Notes: a model not told the origin generated them from the letters alone. 64,000 bases of DNA from Acinetobacter seifertii (GCF_000368065.1 NZ_KB851199.1:221083-285082); one strand, 5' to 3'. Positions 18,914-27,856 are shown, numbered from the stretch's first letter. Numbers and translations are program-made.

Positions 18914-19086
18914 AAAATATCAACCCGAGTTCTGCGTCCTGCAAAACTCGGGTAAATGAGGTTGTGCTTTCAGGGTATATAATTCTTTTTATCGCTTCCG
19001 TTCTAACATCTTATCCGTGATGTCGTTCCATATCAGCTTAGTGCATCCTTACTTGGGATTATCCATTCCCGCTTCCGTGTGCCGAT
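18914..19086 (-). ncRNA. probable RsmX/Y/Z (CsrB)-type small RNA sequestering CsrA/RsmA
   Basis: A minus-strand region of about 173 nt, more GC-rich than its flanks and without a reading frame. ANGGA motifs occur at 19078-19074, 19066-19062, 19050-19046, 19031-19027, 19018-19014 and 19001-18997, and a GGA lies in the terminator loop at 18939-18937. Two motifs sit exactly in hairpin loops: GGGA-ATGGATAA-TCCC and ACATC-ACGGATAA-GATGT. The 3' end is a GC-rich hairpin (CCCGAGTT / AACTCGGG) followed by TTGATATTTT. A -10-like TATTCT at 19098-19093 predicts a start near 19086, and a GacA-type box lies upstream. GGA-loop hairpins are how Csr/Rsm RNAs bind and titrate CsrA. No expression data were seen, and the ends are approximate to about 10 nt. 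Confidence 0.75.
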
Positions 19087-19142
19087 GAATGTAGAATACG
19101 GGTTTTAGCTGTCCCTGCCTATTGGACCTAGACTCAAATCTT

Positions 19143-19160
19143 TGTACGATATTGCTTACA
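19143..19160 (-). promoter_or_regulatory. GacA/UvrY-type upstream activating sequence
   Basis: The minus strand reads TGTAAG-CAATAT-CGTACA. The published GacA box is TGTAAG-N6-CTTACA, so 10 of 12 conserved bases match with exact spacing. Its centre is about 65 nt before the inferred sRNA start, the distance seen at Pseudomonas rsm promoters. It begins 9 bp past the stop of the EEP gene. Confidence 0.75.
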
Positions 19161-19168
19161 ACTCGCTT

Positions 19169-20290
19169 TTATATACTTTTCCCTTTATAAGGTTCTGTAA
19201 TTTCATCAGTCACGATTTTTTCTTCTTTTTCAGCCTTAGCAATGCCTTCTTGTATTGCAGCTTGGGCTTCTTTTGCATCTTCTTCAGTTTCTTCAACTTC
19301 TTCCTGAATCTGCTCAAATATTCGACCAGTTTGTAAAACCACATAAACAGGAAAATGGTCCGATCCAATATGAGATAAACGTTGCATCTTTATCAAACCA
19401 AAATCTGTGCTATGAAAGATATGATCAAGTGACCAGCGCAATAAAGGATAGTCAGCATGAAAGGTATTAATAAAATGTCGTCCAACACGCGGATCGAGCA
19501 ACCCACTAATACGTTGAAATAAACGAGTTGTGCGTGACCATGCGACATCGTTTAGATCTCCCATCACGATACAACTTTCATCTAGATCTTTAATCTGATC
19601 TCCAACAATTAAAAGTTCTGCATCTCGTAGTGTTGAATCTTTTGCTTCAGTTGGACTTGGTGGTTTAGGATGCAAACAGTAGAGCTGAACAGGCATTCCA
19701 GAGGGCAAGATTACAGTGGTATGAATAGAAGGAATTTCATTACTTAGAATGAATTTAACCTCTGTATTTTTAAGAGGGAGTCGACTATATAAATGCATGC
19801 CATATAAGTTATCTAGAGGGACTGGCACACGGTATGGATAATCTTCTTCAATTTCTTTTAGAGCATTTTCCCAAGTCTTGTCACTTTCTAACATCAATAA
19901 TAAATCAGGTTTTAATATCCGCACATGCTCAAGTAATAAATGATATTTATCATTAGGTGTGAGTACATTAGAAACAATCAGTGAAATTTGTTTTTGAGGA
20001 TCTAATTGCTTTGGTTTAACTTTTTTAACCTGCTTTTTCCAAAACAATGTATAAGGTAAAACCATTTTAAGTTGATAAGCAATTGCTGCGATAAGTACCG
20101 CAAGTAAAATCTCACGCCATAGATTCCATTCTGTTGGCCAAAACAACATGCCTATTAAAGCAATTAGCCCAACAAACAAAATTTGTAACCGTGGAAAATC
20201 AGCGCCTCTAAACCACCACTCATCACGAGGGATCAGTGACCAGAAAGTCAACCAAATCACCACTACAGACACAACTTCGATATAAATCAT
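19169..20290 (-). CDS. membrane-anchored endonuclease/exonuclease/phosphatase family protein
   Basis: A 373-residue protein. Three hydrophobic helices occupy about residues 1-85, followed by an EEP domain with SLIVSNVLTPN, VMGDLNDVAWS (catalytic Asn/Asp), RWSLDHIFHS and HIGSDHFPVYV (catalytic Asp/His). The last 45 residues are a highly charged coiled-coil-like tail of Glu and Lys. The family hydrolyses phosphodiester bonds in nucleic acids or lipids. The membrane-helix plus EEP layout is shared with YbhP/YafD-like proteins of unknown substrate. It lies just upstream of the GacA box, and no terminator of its own is visible before the sRNA. Confidence 0.85.
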   Translation of the reverse strand: MIYIEVVSVVVIWLTFWSLIPRDEWWFRGADFPRLQILFVGLIALIGMLFWPTEWNLWREILLAVLIAAIAYQLKMVLPYTLFWKKQVKKVKPKQLDPQKQISLIVSNVLTPNDKYHLLLEHVRILKPDLLLMLESDKTWENALKEIEEDYPYRVPVPLDNLYGMHLYSRLPLKNTEVKFILSNEIPSIHTTVILPSGMPVQLYCLHPKPPSPTEAKDSTLRDAELLIVGDQIKDLDESCIVMGDLNDVAWSRTTRLFQRISGLLDPRVGRHFINTFHADYPLLRWSLDHIFHSTDFGLIKMQRLSHIGSDHFPVYVVLQTGRIFEQIQEEVEETEEDAKEAQAAIQEGIAKAEKEEKIVTDEITEPYKGKSI

Positions 20291-20408
20291 TGAAATTTCT
20301 CTTTTAAGATGATTTGTTTTTTAATGTTTTTGTCATCTTTATCAATTTTGTATGTAACATAAACAAGATATTCTACTCAATAAAATTGCTGTTTTGATTC
20401 TGTAACGC

Positions 20409-20436
20409 TTGCAGTTGTGAGCACTTTTGATACACT
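20409..20436 (+). promoter_or_regulatory. asd promoter candidate
   Basis: TTGCAG and TACACT are separated by 16 bp, 42 bp before the asd start. Confidence 0.5.
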
Positions 20437-20477
20437 CAACTCCCCCTAACAATTTTAACGCACCGAGGCAAAATGAC

Positions 20478-21596
20478 ATGAAAGTAGGTCTGGTCGGTTG
20501 GCGCGGGATGGTCGGTTCCGTCCTTATGCAACGTATGGTTGAAGAGAATGATTTTGCTCATATTGAGCCATTCTATTTCTCTACCAGTAATGCAGGTGGT
20601 GAAGCTCCTTCATTTGGTGGTAAGACTGCTCCAGCACTTATGGAAGCTACAGACATTACTAGTCTGAAGCAAATGGATGTCATTATTACCTGCCAAGGTG
20701 GCGACTACACATCTGAAGTTTTCCCACAGTTAAAAGCAACTGGTTGGGATGGCTACTGGATTGATGCAGCATCTACTTTACGTATGTCTGATGATGCAAT
20801 CATCGTTCTTGATCCAGTTAACCTTAATGTAATTAAAGACGGTTTAGCGAAAGGTACTAAAACTTTCGTTGGTGGTAACTGTACCGTATCACTTATGTTG
20901 ATGGGTGTGGGCGCACTTTTCCAAAACAATTTGGTTGAGTGGATGACTGCTATGACTTATCAAGCAGCATCAGGTGCTGGCGCACAAAACATGCGTGAGT
21001 TGTTAACAGGTATGGGTTACTTATACAACAATACCAAGACTTTGTTAGATGATCCTAAATCTGCAATTCTTGATATTGACCGTCAAGTTGCTGAGTTACA
21101 ACGTGGTGAAGGCTTCCCTTCTGCAAACTTTGGTGTGCCACTTGCGGGTTCATTAATTCCTTACATTGATAAACAGCTTGAAAGCGGTCAATCTAAAGAA
21201 GAGTGGAAAGGTCAAGTTGAAACCAACAAGATTTTAGGTAACTCTCAAATCGTTCCTATTGATGGTCACTGTGTTCGTATCGGTGCAATGCGTTGCCACT
21301 CTCAAGCATTAACGATCAAACTGAAAAAAGATGTTCCGCTTGATGAGATCGAAGATATGATTCGTAACTCAAACCAGTGGGCTAAAGTTGTACCAAATAC
21401 ACGTGAAGCATCGATGACTGATCTTACACCTGTAGCTGTGACTGGTACCTTAACTGTACCTGTAGGCCGTTTACGTAAACTCAATATGGGTAAAGAGTAT
21501 CTTGGTGCATTCACAGTAGGTGATCAGCTACTTTGGGGTGCTGCTGAACCTTTGCGTCGTATGTTACGTATTTTAGTTGAATACAAAAGCTCATAA
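20478..21596 (+). CDS. asd: aspartate-semialdehyde dehydrogenase
   Basis: A 372-residue cytoplasmic enzyme that reduces aspartyl phosphate to aspartate semialdehyde for lysine, threonine, methionine and diaminopimelate synthesis. It has the NADP-binding [15 protein letters not shown] at the start, the catalytic cysteine in [14 protein letters not shown] (about residue 135) and the active-site His in [14 protein letters not shown]. The length fits the Gram-negative asd type. The start at 20478 follows GAGG, and the ATG at 20427 adds a non-conserved leader. The order asd-fimV-truA matches Pseudomonas. Confidence 0.96.
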   Translation: MKVGLVGWRGMVGSVLMQRMVEENDFAHIEPFYFSTSNAGGEAPSFGGKTAPALMEATDITSLKQMDVIITCQGGDYTSEVFPQLKATGWDGYWIDAASTLRMSDDAIIVLDPVNLNVIKDGLAKGTKTFVGGNCTVSLMLMGVGALFQNNLVEWMTAMTYQAASGAGAQNMRELLTGMGYLYNNTKTLLDDPKSAILDIDRQVAELQRGEGFPSANFGVPLAGSLIPYIDKQLESGQSKEEWKGQVETNKILGNSQIVPIDGHCVRIGAMRCHSQALTIKLKKDVPLDEIEDMIRNSNQWAKVVPNTREASMTDLTPVAVTGTLTVPVGRLRKLNMGKEYLGAFTVGDQLLWGAAEPLRRMLRILVEYKSS

Positions 21597-21622
21597 TTTG
21601 ACCTGAATTATTCAGTCAAAAT

Positions 21623-21652
21623 AAAAAGCCGATCACATTTGATCGGCTTTTT
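21623..21652 (+). terminator. asd terminator
   Basis: The stem GCCGATC / GATCGGC has a 6-nt loop with an A-run before and a T-run after. Confidence 0.9.
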
Positions 21653-21744
21653 CGTAAATGGTTTGTGAAAAATTAACAATTTATTTACATTTCATTATTG
21701 TATAATTTTGAACGACTTTACGACTGATCAGGTCATGGATTGAG

Positions 21745-23106
21745 ATGACTGCATATAACAAATTAAAAATTGCCATTTTCACCATTATGTCTTCGCCTTC
21801 TGTTTATGCGATTACATTAGATCCTATTCAAATTCAATCTGCATCTGGGGAATTACTTTATGCAGAAATGAATTTTCAGCAAGCGGATCCTAACACTCCC
21901 TTGCAAGTCAGTTTAGCCACTCAAGAAGATCTCAATGGTTTGGGAGTCACTCACCAACCTCCTGGTAGTCTAAATTTTTATACACGTCAAAATGGCCAAG
22001 GTAATGGCGTTATTGTGATTACCTCATCTCGTCCTATTATTGATCCCGAACTGAATATTGTCGTAAAAGTCAGTGAGGGTAATGCAACTCGCCTTCAACA
22101 TATTAAAACCGTTTTAAAGCCATCGCCTATCAAAAAGGTGGCTGCTAACGAAACTCCACTTTCACCACAATTTATCGTAAATGAAAAAGACATTGCATTA
22201 AACCTACCTGAAAGTACTCGGTATACACCTGCTGAGACAGCAACACCTGTAGCCGAAACTACAGCTAATGAGCGCAATCTAAACATTAGCACTGGAACTG
22301 CTCCTGCTTTGAATAACTCGGCTCCAGCAACGCCTTTTACCGAAAAACCTGCGACTCAAGCGCCACAGCAGACTATCGCAGCAATGAGTAATGAACCATC
22401 TGCTGTAGAAAAACAGCCTGCCGCTTCTCTTAAACCGAGCAGTGACAATCAAACAACTACAGTCAAAAAAGCGGCTCAACCTAAGCTTGATCAACAAAAA
22501 AATGTATTAAGTAAAAATACACCGAAAAAGCAGAAAATCAGTACCTATAAAGGTCCAGCCCCTACAGGTAAATATGTCGTGCAGCGTAATGAATCTTTAT
22601 GGACTATTGCCAATCGTATTGCAGCACAGACCAAACAACCTGTGGCTAAAGTCATGCGAGATATCCAAGCTCAAAACCGACATGCTTTTATTCAAGGTGA
22701 TGTAAACCGTTTGCGTCAAGGAATTTCATTAAACTTAACAACAGCAAATACAGCTAAGGCTTCACATACAAAATCTAAATCGAGTGAAACTAACTTAGCA
22801 AAAGCATCTTCTGGTAGAGCTAAATATCGCTTACAACAAGCAGAAATGAGCATTGTGGCAGAGAACAGCCCAAATTCTACTCATGGAAGTGTAAAAAAGA
22901 GCACACAACAAGGTCAAAACAATACTGAGTTAGCAGTAAAAGTTATGACAACTCGCAAAAAAACCGTTACATTACAAAGGAATGTAACCAAACTAAATCA
23001 AACTTTAAGTTTAAAAGACCAACGTATTCAACTTCTGAATGCGCGTTTGGCAGAGTTACAACAGCAGTTAAAAGCACAGCAACAAACTCACAAGCAAAAA
23101 CATTAA
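21745..23106 (+). CDS. fimV: FimV-like protein, N-terminal part (FimV domain plus LysM)
   Basis: A 453-residue protein. A signal peptide (KLKIAIFTIMSSPSVYA) is followed by the FimV N-terminal domain (ITLDPIQIQSASGELLYAEM, residues about 24-130). A long Pro/Thr/Ala/Gln linker follows, then a LysM-like peptidoglycan-binding module (KYVVQRNESLWTIANRI, about 275-330) and a C-terminal coiled coil. FimV-type proteins organise type IV pili and the cell pole. In Pseudomonas all this is one large protein that continues into a membrane helix and a cytoplasmic TPR region. Here a stop ends the gene before that helix, and the next gene supplies the rest. Confidence 0.85.
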   Translation: MTAYNKLKIAIFTIMSSPSVYAITLDPIQIQSASGELLYAEMNFQQADPNTPLQVSLATQEDLNGLGVTHQPPGSLNFYTRQNGQGNGVIVITSSRPIIDPELNIVVKVSEGNATRLQHIKTVLKPSPIKKVAANETPLSPQFIVNEKDIALNLPESTRYTPAETATPVAETTANERNLNISTGTAPALNNSAPATPFTEKPATQAPQQTIAAMSNEPSAVEKQPAASLKPSSDNQTTTVKKAAQPKLDQQKNVLSKNTPKKQKISTYKGPAPTGKYVVQRNESLWTIANRIAAQTKQPVAKVMRDIQAQNRHAFIQGDVNRLRQGISLNLTTANTAKASHTKSKSSETNLAKASSGRAKYRLQQAEMSIVAENSPNSTHGSVKKSTQQGQNNTELAVKVMTTRKKTVTLQRNVTKLNQTLSLKDQRIQLLNARLAELQQQLKAQQQTHKQKH

Positions 23107-23165
23107 GTTAAAACCAGAGTTAGCTCGCTTTATATTGCAAAATTTTATTTTTTAAGGGGAAAGTA

Positions 23166-24458
23166 ATGTTATATGTGATTCCGTTTATCATATTACTCGT
23201 GGTCGCCGTTGTTTTAAAAAAGCGTGAGAATGGCCAAAAACAAGAGACCACCTCCCCAAAAAGTATAAGTAAAAAATCGGGCAAAAAAGCGAGTGGTAAA
23301 TCGAGTAAAAGCTCGCGCGAAAAAAGTAAAGCCAATGTAGTTGAAGAAGTCGCTCCTGCTCTTCCACAAAGTAGTCCTGTACCTGAGACTGTTCGTCAAA
23401 ATATTCTGCAACTCATTCAAGAAAAACAGTTTTCAGCAGCTGAAGCTCAAGTCAATCAGGCACTAAAAAAAGACAACACCCAGCATGAATTGTATTTATT
23501 ACTTCTTGAAGTTCATATTGCTCAAAAAGATGAATTTGCGATTCAACAACTTATTAGCCACATTCGCAGCTTGGCATTAAATGAAATAGCGATTAAAGCA
23601 GAAGCAAGACAAAAAGAATATGAGTCATCAAGACAACCTGATGCTATTGATTTTCCTCAAGCTAAAGCACATGAAGAACCACAAGCTATATCGGACACAA
23701 CTGCTCAGTTTGACCAATTAACAACAAGCTCTTCTGAGACTTCTTTTGATGACTTGCAGAAAGACTATGCTCCTGTAAAACAAGAACCTGCTGTTGAAGT
23801 TGAACCTTTAGAGTTTAACTTTTCATTTGAAAAAACTGCAACTACAGAAAATACCAGCCAACCTGTAGATGAACCAGAAGTATCAACATCTCAGCAAGTA
23901 TCCGAAGTATCTTCATCTCAAGAAACAAATGAGTTAGCTGATTTAGAGTTTTCTTTTGACTTGGCACCTCTGCATGAAACTGAGAATAAGACTCAAGCAG
24001 TAGAGGTAAAAGCAGATCAAGACAGTAGCATCAATGCATTAGATTTTAATCTTGACTTAAATCCTTCAAGTTCAGAAACGAAATCTGTTGAACAAGCTCC
24101 ATCATTAGATGAGATTAAACTCGTAGAACAAGCGCCATTAGAAGCAGCTTCAATCGCACCTCTTGAGTTTTCGTTAGATGAGCCTGCATTAGTTACAGCA
24201 CCAGAGCATGAAACTCAAAACTCTATAGATGTAGTCAATGAAGCAGTTACTCAAGCTCAAATAGAGGATCCACTTCTAGAAGCTTTTCCAGAATTAAAAC
24301 AAGTAAATGAAAATGAGCTCGATTTGAAATTGGCTGAGCAATACATCAAGTTTGGAGCGAACCAAGCAGCACGCAATTTATTAGAGAGTGATGAGCAAAA
24401 ATTCAACACAGAACAACAACAACATGCGAAAAACCTACTTAATCGCATAGCTTCTTAG
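23166..24458 (+). CDS. FimV-like protein, membrane helix and C-terminal domain
   Basis: A 430-residue protein. It starts with a membrane helix (MLYVIPFIILLVVAVVLKKR) and a Lys/Ser-rich stop-transfer stretch. Next comes a short TPR-like helical region (IQEKQFSAAEAQVNQALKKD) and a long acidic region with repeated LEFSFDL-type motifs. The C-terminal 45 residues (LDLKLAEQYIKFGANQAARN) are the conserved FimV C-terminal domain. It has its own SD, AAGGGG, so it is translated independently and is not a fresh frameshift of the gene 59 bp upstream. Together the two cover a whole FimV. Confidence 0.85.
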   Translation: MLYVIPFIILLVVAVVLKKRENGQKQETTSPKSISKKSGKKASGKSSKSSREKSKANVVEEVAPALPQSSPVPETVRQNILQLIQEKQFSAAEAQVNQALKKDNTQHELYLLLLEVHIAQKDEFAIQQLISHIRSLALNEIAIKAEARQKEYESSRQPDAIDFPQAKAHEEPQAISDTTAQFDQLTTSSSETSFDDLQKDYAPVKQEPAVEVEPLEFNFSFEKTATTENTSQPVDEPEVSTSQQVSEVSSSQETNELADLEFSFDLAPLHETENKTQAVEVKADQDSSINALDFNLDLNPSSSETKSVEQAPSLDEIKLVEQAPLEAASIAPLEFSLDEPALVTAPEHETQNSIDVVNEAVTQAQIEDPLLEAFPELKQVNENELDLKLAEQYIKFGANQAARNLLESDEQKFNTEQQQHAKNLLNRIAS

Positions 24459-24477
24459 AACTGTTCGATTTACCATA

Positions 24478-24502
24478 AGCAGTCAGAGATGACTGCTTTT
24501 TT
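24478..24502 (+). terminator. terminator after the second fimV gene
   Basis: The stem AGCAGTC / GACTGCT with a 6-nt loop is followed by five or six T. It lies only 14 bp before the asparaginase start. Confidence 0.8.
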
Positions 24503-24516
24503 ATGCCTGCAAAAAT

Positions 24517-25488
24517 ATGAAAAAAATAGCCTTATTTTATATGGGTGGTACTTTTGGTTGTATTGGTGAACCTTTAGCGCCTATGCCTTACGACCAATTC
24601 TTACCTCAACTTGAAAAAGTGATTCCACCACACTTAACGGTTGACTGCTTCGCTGCACCCAATATTGTCGATAGCAGTGCCTGTACGGCTCCTGATTGGT
24701 TACGTCTCATTCAACGGATACAACAACTACAACTTGAAGGCTATCAACATTTCGTTGTTATTCACGGTACAGATACGCTCAGTTATGCGGCTGCGACCCT
24801 AGCTCGCTTTTTAGGCCAAAGCTGTCATATTGTAATTACTGGTAGCCAATACCCGTTACTTAATATTCAAGGTGATAATACTCGTGAATTTACTGATGCA
24901 ATTGAGAACTTATATCTTGCATTAGAACAAGTGATTGCCCTACCTGTAGGTGCATATCTTGCATTCCATCATCAAGTATTCCATGCACAAACTGCATTAA
25001 AAACTCACACAACTGAACTCGATGCATTTTCAGGTTTAAGTAGTGAAGTTGAATTTACGCCTCAACAAAATGAATTGATCGTACAAGATGCTCAAATTGA
25101 AAAAGCTGCTTCATTCCAGATTTTAAACTGGATGATGCAACCGATTGCAACACAGCACTTGGTACAACAGTTACGTCACTTACTTCCTGCCCCACCACAT
25201 TTTTTGGTGTTACAAGGCTTTGGTACAGGCAATATTGCAGTAAACCCTGAATTATTGGCAACCTTAGATGAACTGTATGCTCATGGTTGTGTTCCAATCT
25301 TGGCGACACAAGTAACCTTTGGTGGCATTGATCAACGTTATGCAATTAGTGCTTGGGCCAAAACTGCAAAAATTGTCATTAATGATGCACATAGTCATGC
25401 AGATCTTTATGCAAAAGCACTTCAAATCTATTTAAAATACCCAACCCCAGAACAATGGTTCAGCCATTGGAATGAAAATTTGCATTAA
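24517..25488 (+). CDS. L-asparaginase (type I-like)
   Basis: A 323-residue enzyme that hydrolyses asparagine to aspartate and ammonia. The first catalytic threonine lies in YMGGTFGCIG (about residue 12), and the second in VVIHGTDTLSYAAATLARF (about 88). A Lys in HFVV/VITGSQYPL completes the family fold. No signal peptide is present, so it is a cytoplasmic type I enzyme. It sits between fimV and truA, a place that has no such gene in Pseudomonas. It may use read-through from fimV because a terminator lies directly upstream. Confidence 0.88.
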   Translation: MKKIALFYMGGTFGCIGEPLAPMPYDQFLPQLEKVIPPHLTVDCFAAPNIVDSSACTAPDWLRLIQRIQQLQLEGYQHFVVIHGTDTLSYAAATLARFLGQSCHIVITGSQYPLLNIQGDNTREFTDAIENLYLALEQVIALPVGAYLAFHHQVFHAQTALKTHTTELDAFSGLSSEVEFTPQQNELIVQDAQIEKAASFQILNWMMQPIATQHLVQQLRHLLPAPPHFLVLQGFGTGNIAVNPELLATLDELYAHGCVPILATQVTFGGIDQRYAISAWAKTAKIVINDAHSHADLYAKALQIYLKYPTPEQWFSHWNENLH

Positions 25489-25502
25489 ATAGAGGTAAAG
25501 CT

Positions 25503-26300
25503 ATGCAACGTTATGCGGTCGGTATTGAGTTTAGCGGAGTTCAATATCGAGGTTGGCAAACACAACAGCCAGGCGTTGCCAGCGTTCAGGAAACGATTGA
25601 GCGTGTACTCAGCAAAATTGCAGATGAACCTATTGCACTTCATGGTGCGGGTAGAACAGATGCAGGTGTACATGCAACCAATATGGTGGCACATTTCGAT
25701 ACGAATGCCATTCGACCAGAAACGGGATGGTTAAGAGGAGCAAATAGCCACTTACCTAAAGATATTTCCATTCAATGGATTAAAGTGATGGATGAAAATT
25801 TTCATGCACGCTTTAAGGCAACTGCTCGACGTTACCGCTATGTTATTTATAACGCTCCGTGTCGACCAGCCCTCTTACATAAACAGGTTACGCACATTTA
25901 CCAACAGCTAGATGTGCAAAAGATGATTAAAGCTGCCAGTAAATTTGAAGGTACGCATAACTTTGAAACCTTTCGCGCAGCAGCATGCCAGTCCAATAAA
26001 CCTGTACGACATGTAACGCATTGCCGTCTATTTGAACATGGTCGCTACTTGATCTTAGATATTCAAGCAGATGGTTTTTTACACCATATGGTACGCAATA
26101 TTGTCGGATGCTTACTCGAAATTGGTCAAGGTATGTATGAAATAGACCATATCGATGCGATGTTTGCGGCACAAGATCGTAAAGCGGCAGGAGTCACTGC
26201 TCCACCTGACGGCCTCTACTTTATTCAATGTTATTATCCTGAGCAATTTGACTTGCCACAGCCACCACTTGGCCCACATTGGTTAAACCTACCTGAGTAG
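25503..26300 (+). CDS. truA: tRNA pseudouridine(38-40) synthase TruA
   Basis: A 265-residue enzyme that modifies U38-U40 in tRNA anticodon stems. The catalytic Asp is in GAGRTDAGVHA (about residue 53). RRYRYVIYN, the FEGTHNF core and GFLHHMVRNIVG are all conserved TruA motifs. The start at 25503 follows AGAGGTAAAGCT. It begins 14 bp after the asparaginase stop, so the two are probably one transcript. Confidence 0.96.
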   Translation: MQRYAVGIEFSGVQYRGWQTQQPGVASVQETIERVLSKIADEPIALHGAGRTDAGVHATNMVAHFDTNAIRPETGWLRGANSHLPKDISIQWIKVMDENFHARFKATARRYRYVIYNAPCRPALLHKQVTHIYQQLDVQKMIKAASKFEGTHNFETFRAAACQSNKPVRHVTHCRLFEHGRYLILDIQADGFLHHMVRNIVGCLLEIGQGMYEIDHIDAMFAAQDRKAAGVTAPPDGLYFIQCYYPEQFDLPQPPLGPHWLNLPE

Positions 26301-26319
26301 GCTTAACCAATTTTAGTAT

Positions 26320-27345
26320 TTAACGATGCTGTTTACGCTTACGGTATTCAACGGGTGTTTCATTGGTCCAGCGTTTAAACGCACGATAGAATGTACTTGG
26401 TTCAGAGAAACCCGTTAAATACACAATACGCTCTACGCTCTCACTGGTATTTGCCAAAAGTTTTTTAGCCAAACGACAGCGATAGTCAGAAAGTATTTGC
26501 TGGAAACTGGTATTCGCTTCGCTTAACTGTGTCCGTAAACGGCGCGGTGTAATATTTAATTGTGCTGCTACAGTTTCTAGCGTGGTTTCTCCACTTTCCA
26601 GTGTCGAACCAATCGCACGGCGAACTTCACCCACTAAATCATAACGAGCCAGTTCTTGTAACTTTTCAATTGCGAGCTGCTCATGCAATTGCAATAGTTC
26701 AGGTTCTGCCTGCCAAAGCTGGAAATCTAAAATGGCAGGATCAAAATATAGCCTTGTTTCTTTCTGACCTAAACTTACTGGGCAGCCATAAACACGGAAA
26801 TACTCATCTTCAGAAGCACCTTCACTGAAATTAAAATCGATGAAGATTGGATGAAATTGCCCTTCGGTAATAAATTTGAAGAATCGAAGCACACCTGAAA
26901 TCGCACATTCTGAAAAATGACGATTAACCAGATTATCAGCACCAATTTGTTCACCATTGGTCAAATAACAACGTCCATCTTCGACGACCAGTTTTGCATC
27001 AAATGCATCACTAATGAGACGTTGGTAAGCCAAAGCTCGTTTAAGCCCTTCACCAAAGGTTTCACTACTAATAAATAAGTGTTCAATGACCTGACCACGG
27101 TATAAAGGTAAATGTTCACCTAAATGCAAACCGATGTCTGGGTCTTTACTGACTTCCTGAGCTGCAGTCCAAAAGGCATACTGTGCACTTAACGGAGTAC
27201 GTGCATTGGTATCGACCTGATTTAAAGCGACTCCCGCTTTAGTTAATATTTCTTCCGTTGGTAATCCTGCACGACGAATTGCTTGATAGCCAAAACGTAA
27301 TACAACTGATGCATCTGTTAGCTGACCCACGCAGTGCCCTTCCAT
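26320..27345 (-). CDS. AraC-family transcriptional regulator
   Basis: A 341-residue regulator. The N-terminal 190 residues match the arabinose-binding-like domain found in OruR/ArgR-type AraC proteins (FGYQAIRRAGLPTEEILTKA). The C-terminal 100 residues hold two helix-turn-helix motifs (LETVAAQLNITPRRLRTQLS and VERIVYLTGFSEPSTFYRAF). The effector is unknown. It is convergent with truA. Its upstream region holds an imperfect hairpin at 27365-27403 that may be an operator. Confidence 0.88.
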   Translation of the reverse strand: MEGHCVGQLTDASVVLRFGYQAIRRAGLPTEEILTKAGVALNQVDTNARTPLSAQYAFWTAAQEVSKDPDIGLHLGEHLPLYRGQVIEHLFISSETFGEGLKRALAYQRLISDAFDAKLVVEDGRCYLTNGEQIGADNLVNRHFSECAISGVLRFFKFITEGQFHPIFIDFNFSEGASEDEYFRVYGCPVSLGQKETRLYFDPAILDFQLWQAEPELLQLHEQLAIEKLQELARYDLVGEVRRAIGSTLESGETTLETVAAQLNITPRRLRTQLSEANTSFQQILSDYRCRLAKKLLANTSESVERIVYLTGFSEPSTFYRAFKRWTNETPVEYRKRKQHR

Positions 27346-27364
27346 GTAGATACTTCATTGATAC

Positions 27365-27403
27365 TTAGGAGCTGTTGACTCTTTTTTCATGAACAGTCCC
27401 TAA
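27365..27403. promoter_or_regulatory. inverted repeat upstream of AraC gene
   Basis: TTAGGAGCTGTT and AACAGTCCCTAA pair over 10 of 12 positions around a 15-nt loop. The repeat begins 20 bp upstream of the AraC start and could be an operator or leader hairpin. Confidence 0.4.
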
Positions 27404-27513
27404 TAACTATGATTTTAGATTAGCGTTGATTGACCAAACTGACAACAGAATTAGAGTTGTTTTGTGAAAAAAATTACATCTTTTTTACTAGTCATAGTTT
27501 AACCAGATGCTTT

Positions 27514-27545
27514 AACAAGAAGATGTCTATCTTGTTTTTTTTAAA
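27514..27545 (+). terminator. terminator-like hairpin just before infA
   Basis: AACAAGA-N9-TCTTGTT followed by a T-run overlaps the -35 of infA. No plus-strand gene ends here, so it could end an unknown short transcript, cap read-through, or be chance. Confidence 0.4.
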
Positions 27546-27560
27546 TAAATTGACTATAAT
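27532..27560 (+). promoter_or_regulatory. infA promoter
   Basis: TTGTTT and TATAAT with a 17-bp spacer, 33 bp before the infA start. Confidence 0.65.
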
Positions 27561-27593
27561 TTGCGCCTTTCCAATTTGATCATCAGGTAGGCT

Positions 27594-27815
27594 ATGGCCA
27601 ATAAAGAGGAACTCATTGAGTTCGAAGGCGTTGTCACCGAAACGCTTCCTAATACGATGTTCCGTGTACGTCTTGAAAACGGTCACGAAGTTATTGCACA
27701 CATTTCTGGTAAAATGCGTAAACACTATATCCGCATTCTTACTGGCGACAGTGTGAAAGTCGAAATGACTCCATATGACTTAACTAAAGGTCGTATTACG
27801 TACCGTGCTCGCTAA
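27594..27815 (+). CDS. infA: translation initiation factor IF-1
   Basis: A 73-residue OB-fold protein that binds the ribosomal A site during initiation. The sequence from [20 protein letters not shown] through [20 protein letters not shown] to [12 protein letters not shown] is near-universal IF-1. The start at 27594 follows CAGGTAGGCT. It stands alone with its own promoter and terminator. Confidence 0.98.
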   Translation: MANKEELIEFEGVVTETLPNTMFRVRLENGHEVIAHISGKMRKHYIRILTGDSVKVEMTPYDLTKGRITYRAR

Positions 27816-27826
27816 TTAGTGAATGC

Positions 27827-27856
27827 AAAAAAGCCACATCATGAAGTGGCTTTTTT
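27827..27856. terminator. infA terminator
   Basis: GCCAC / GTGGC with an 8-nt loop, A-run before and T6 after. It also suits the convergent gene at 27867-28241. Confidence 0.88.

Noticed and set aside
19142..19336. plus-strand frame rich in Phe across the GacA box
   Set aside because: It is the shadow of the Glu/Lys-rich tail of the EEP gene and has no SD.
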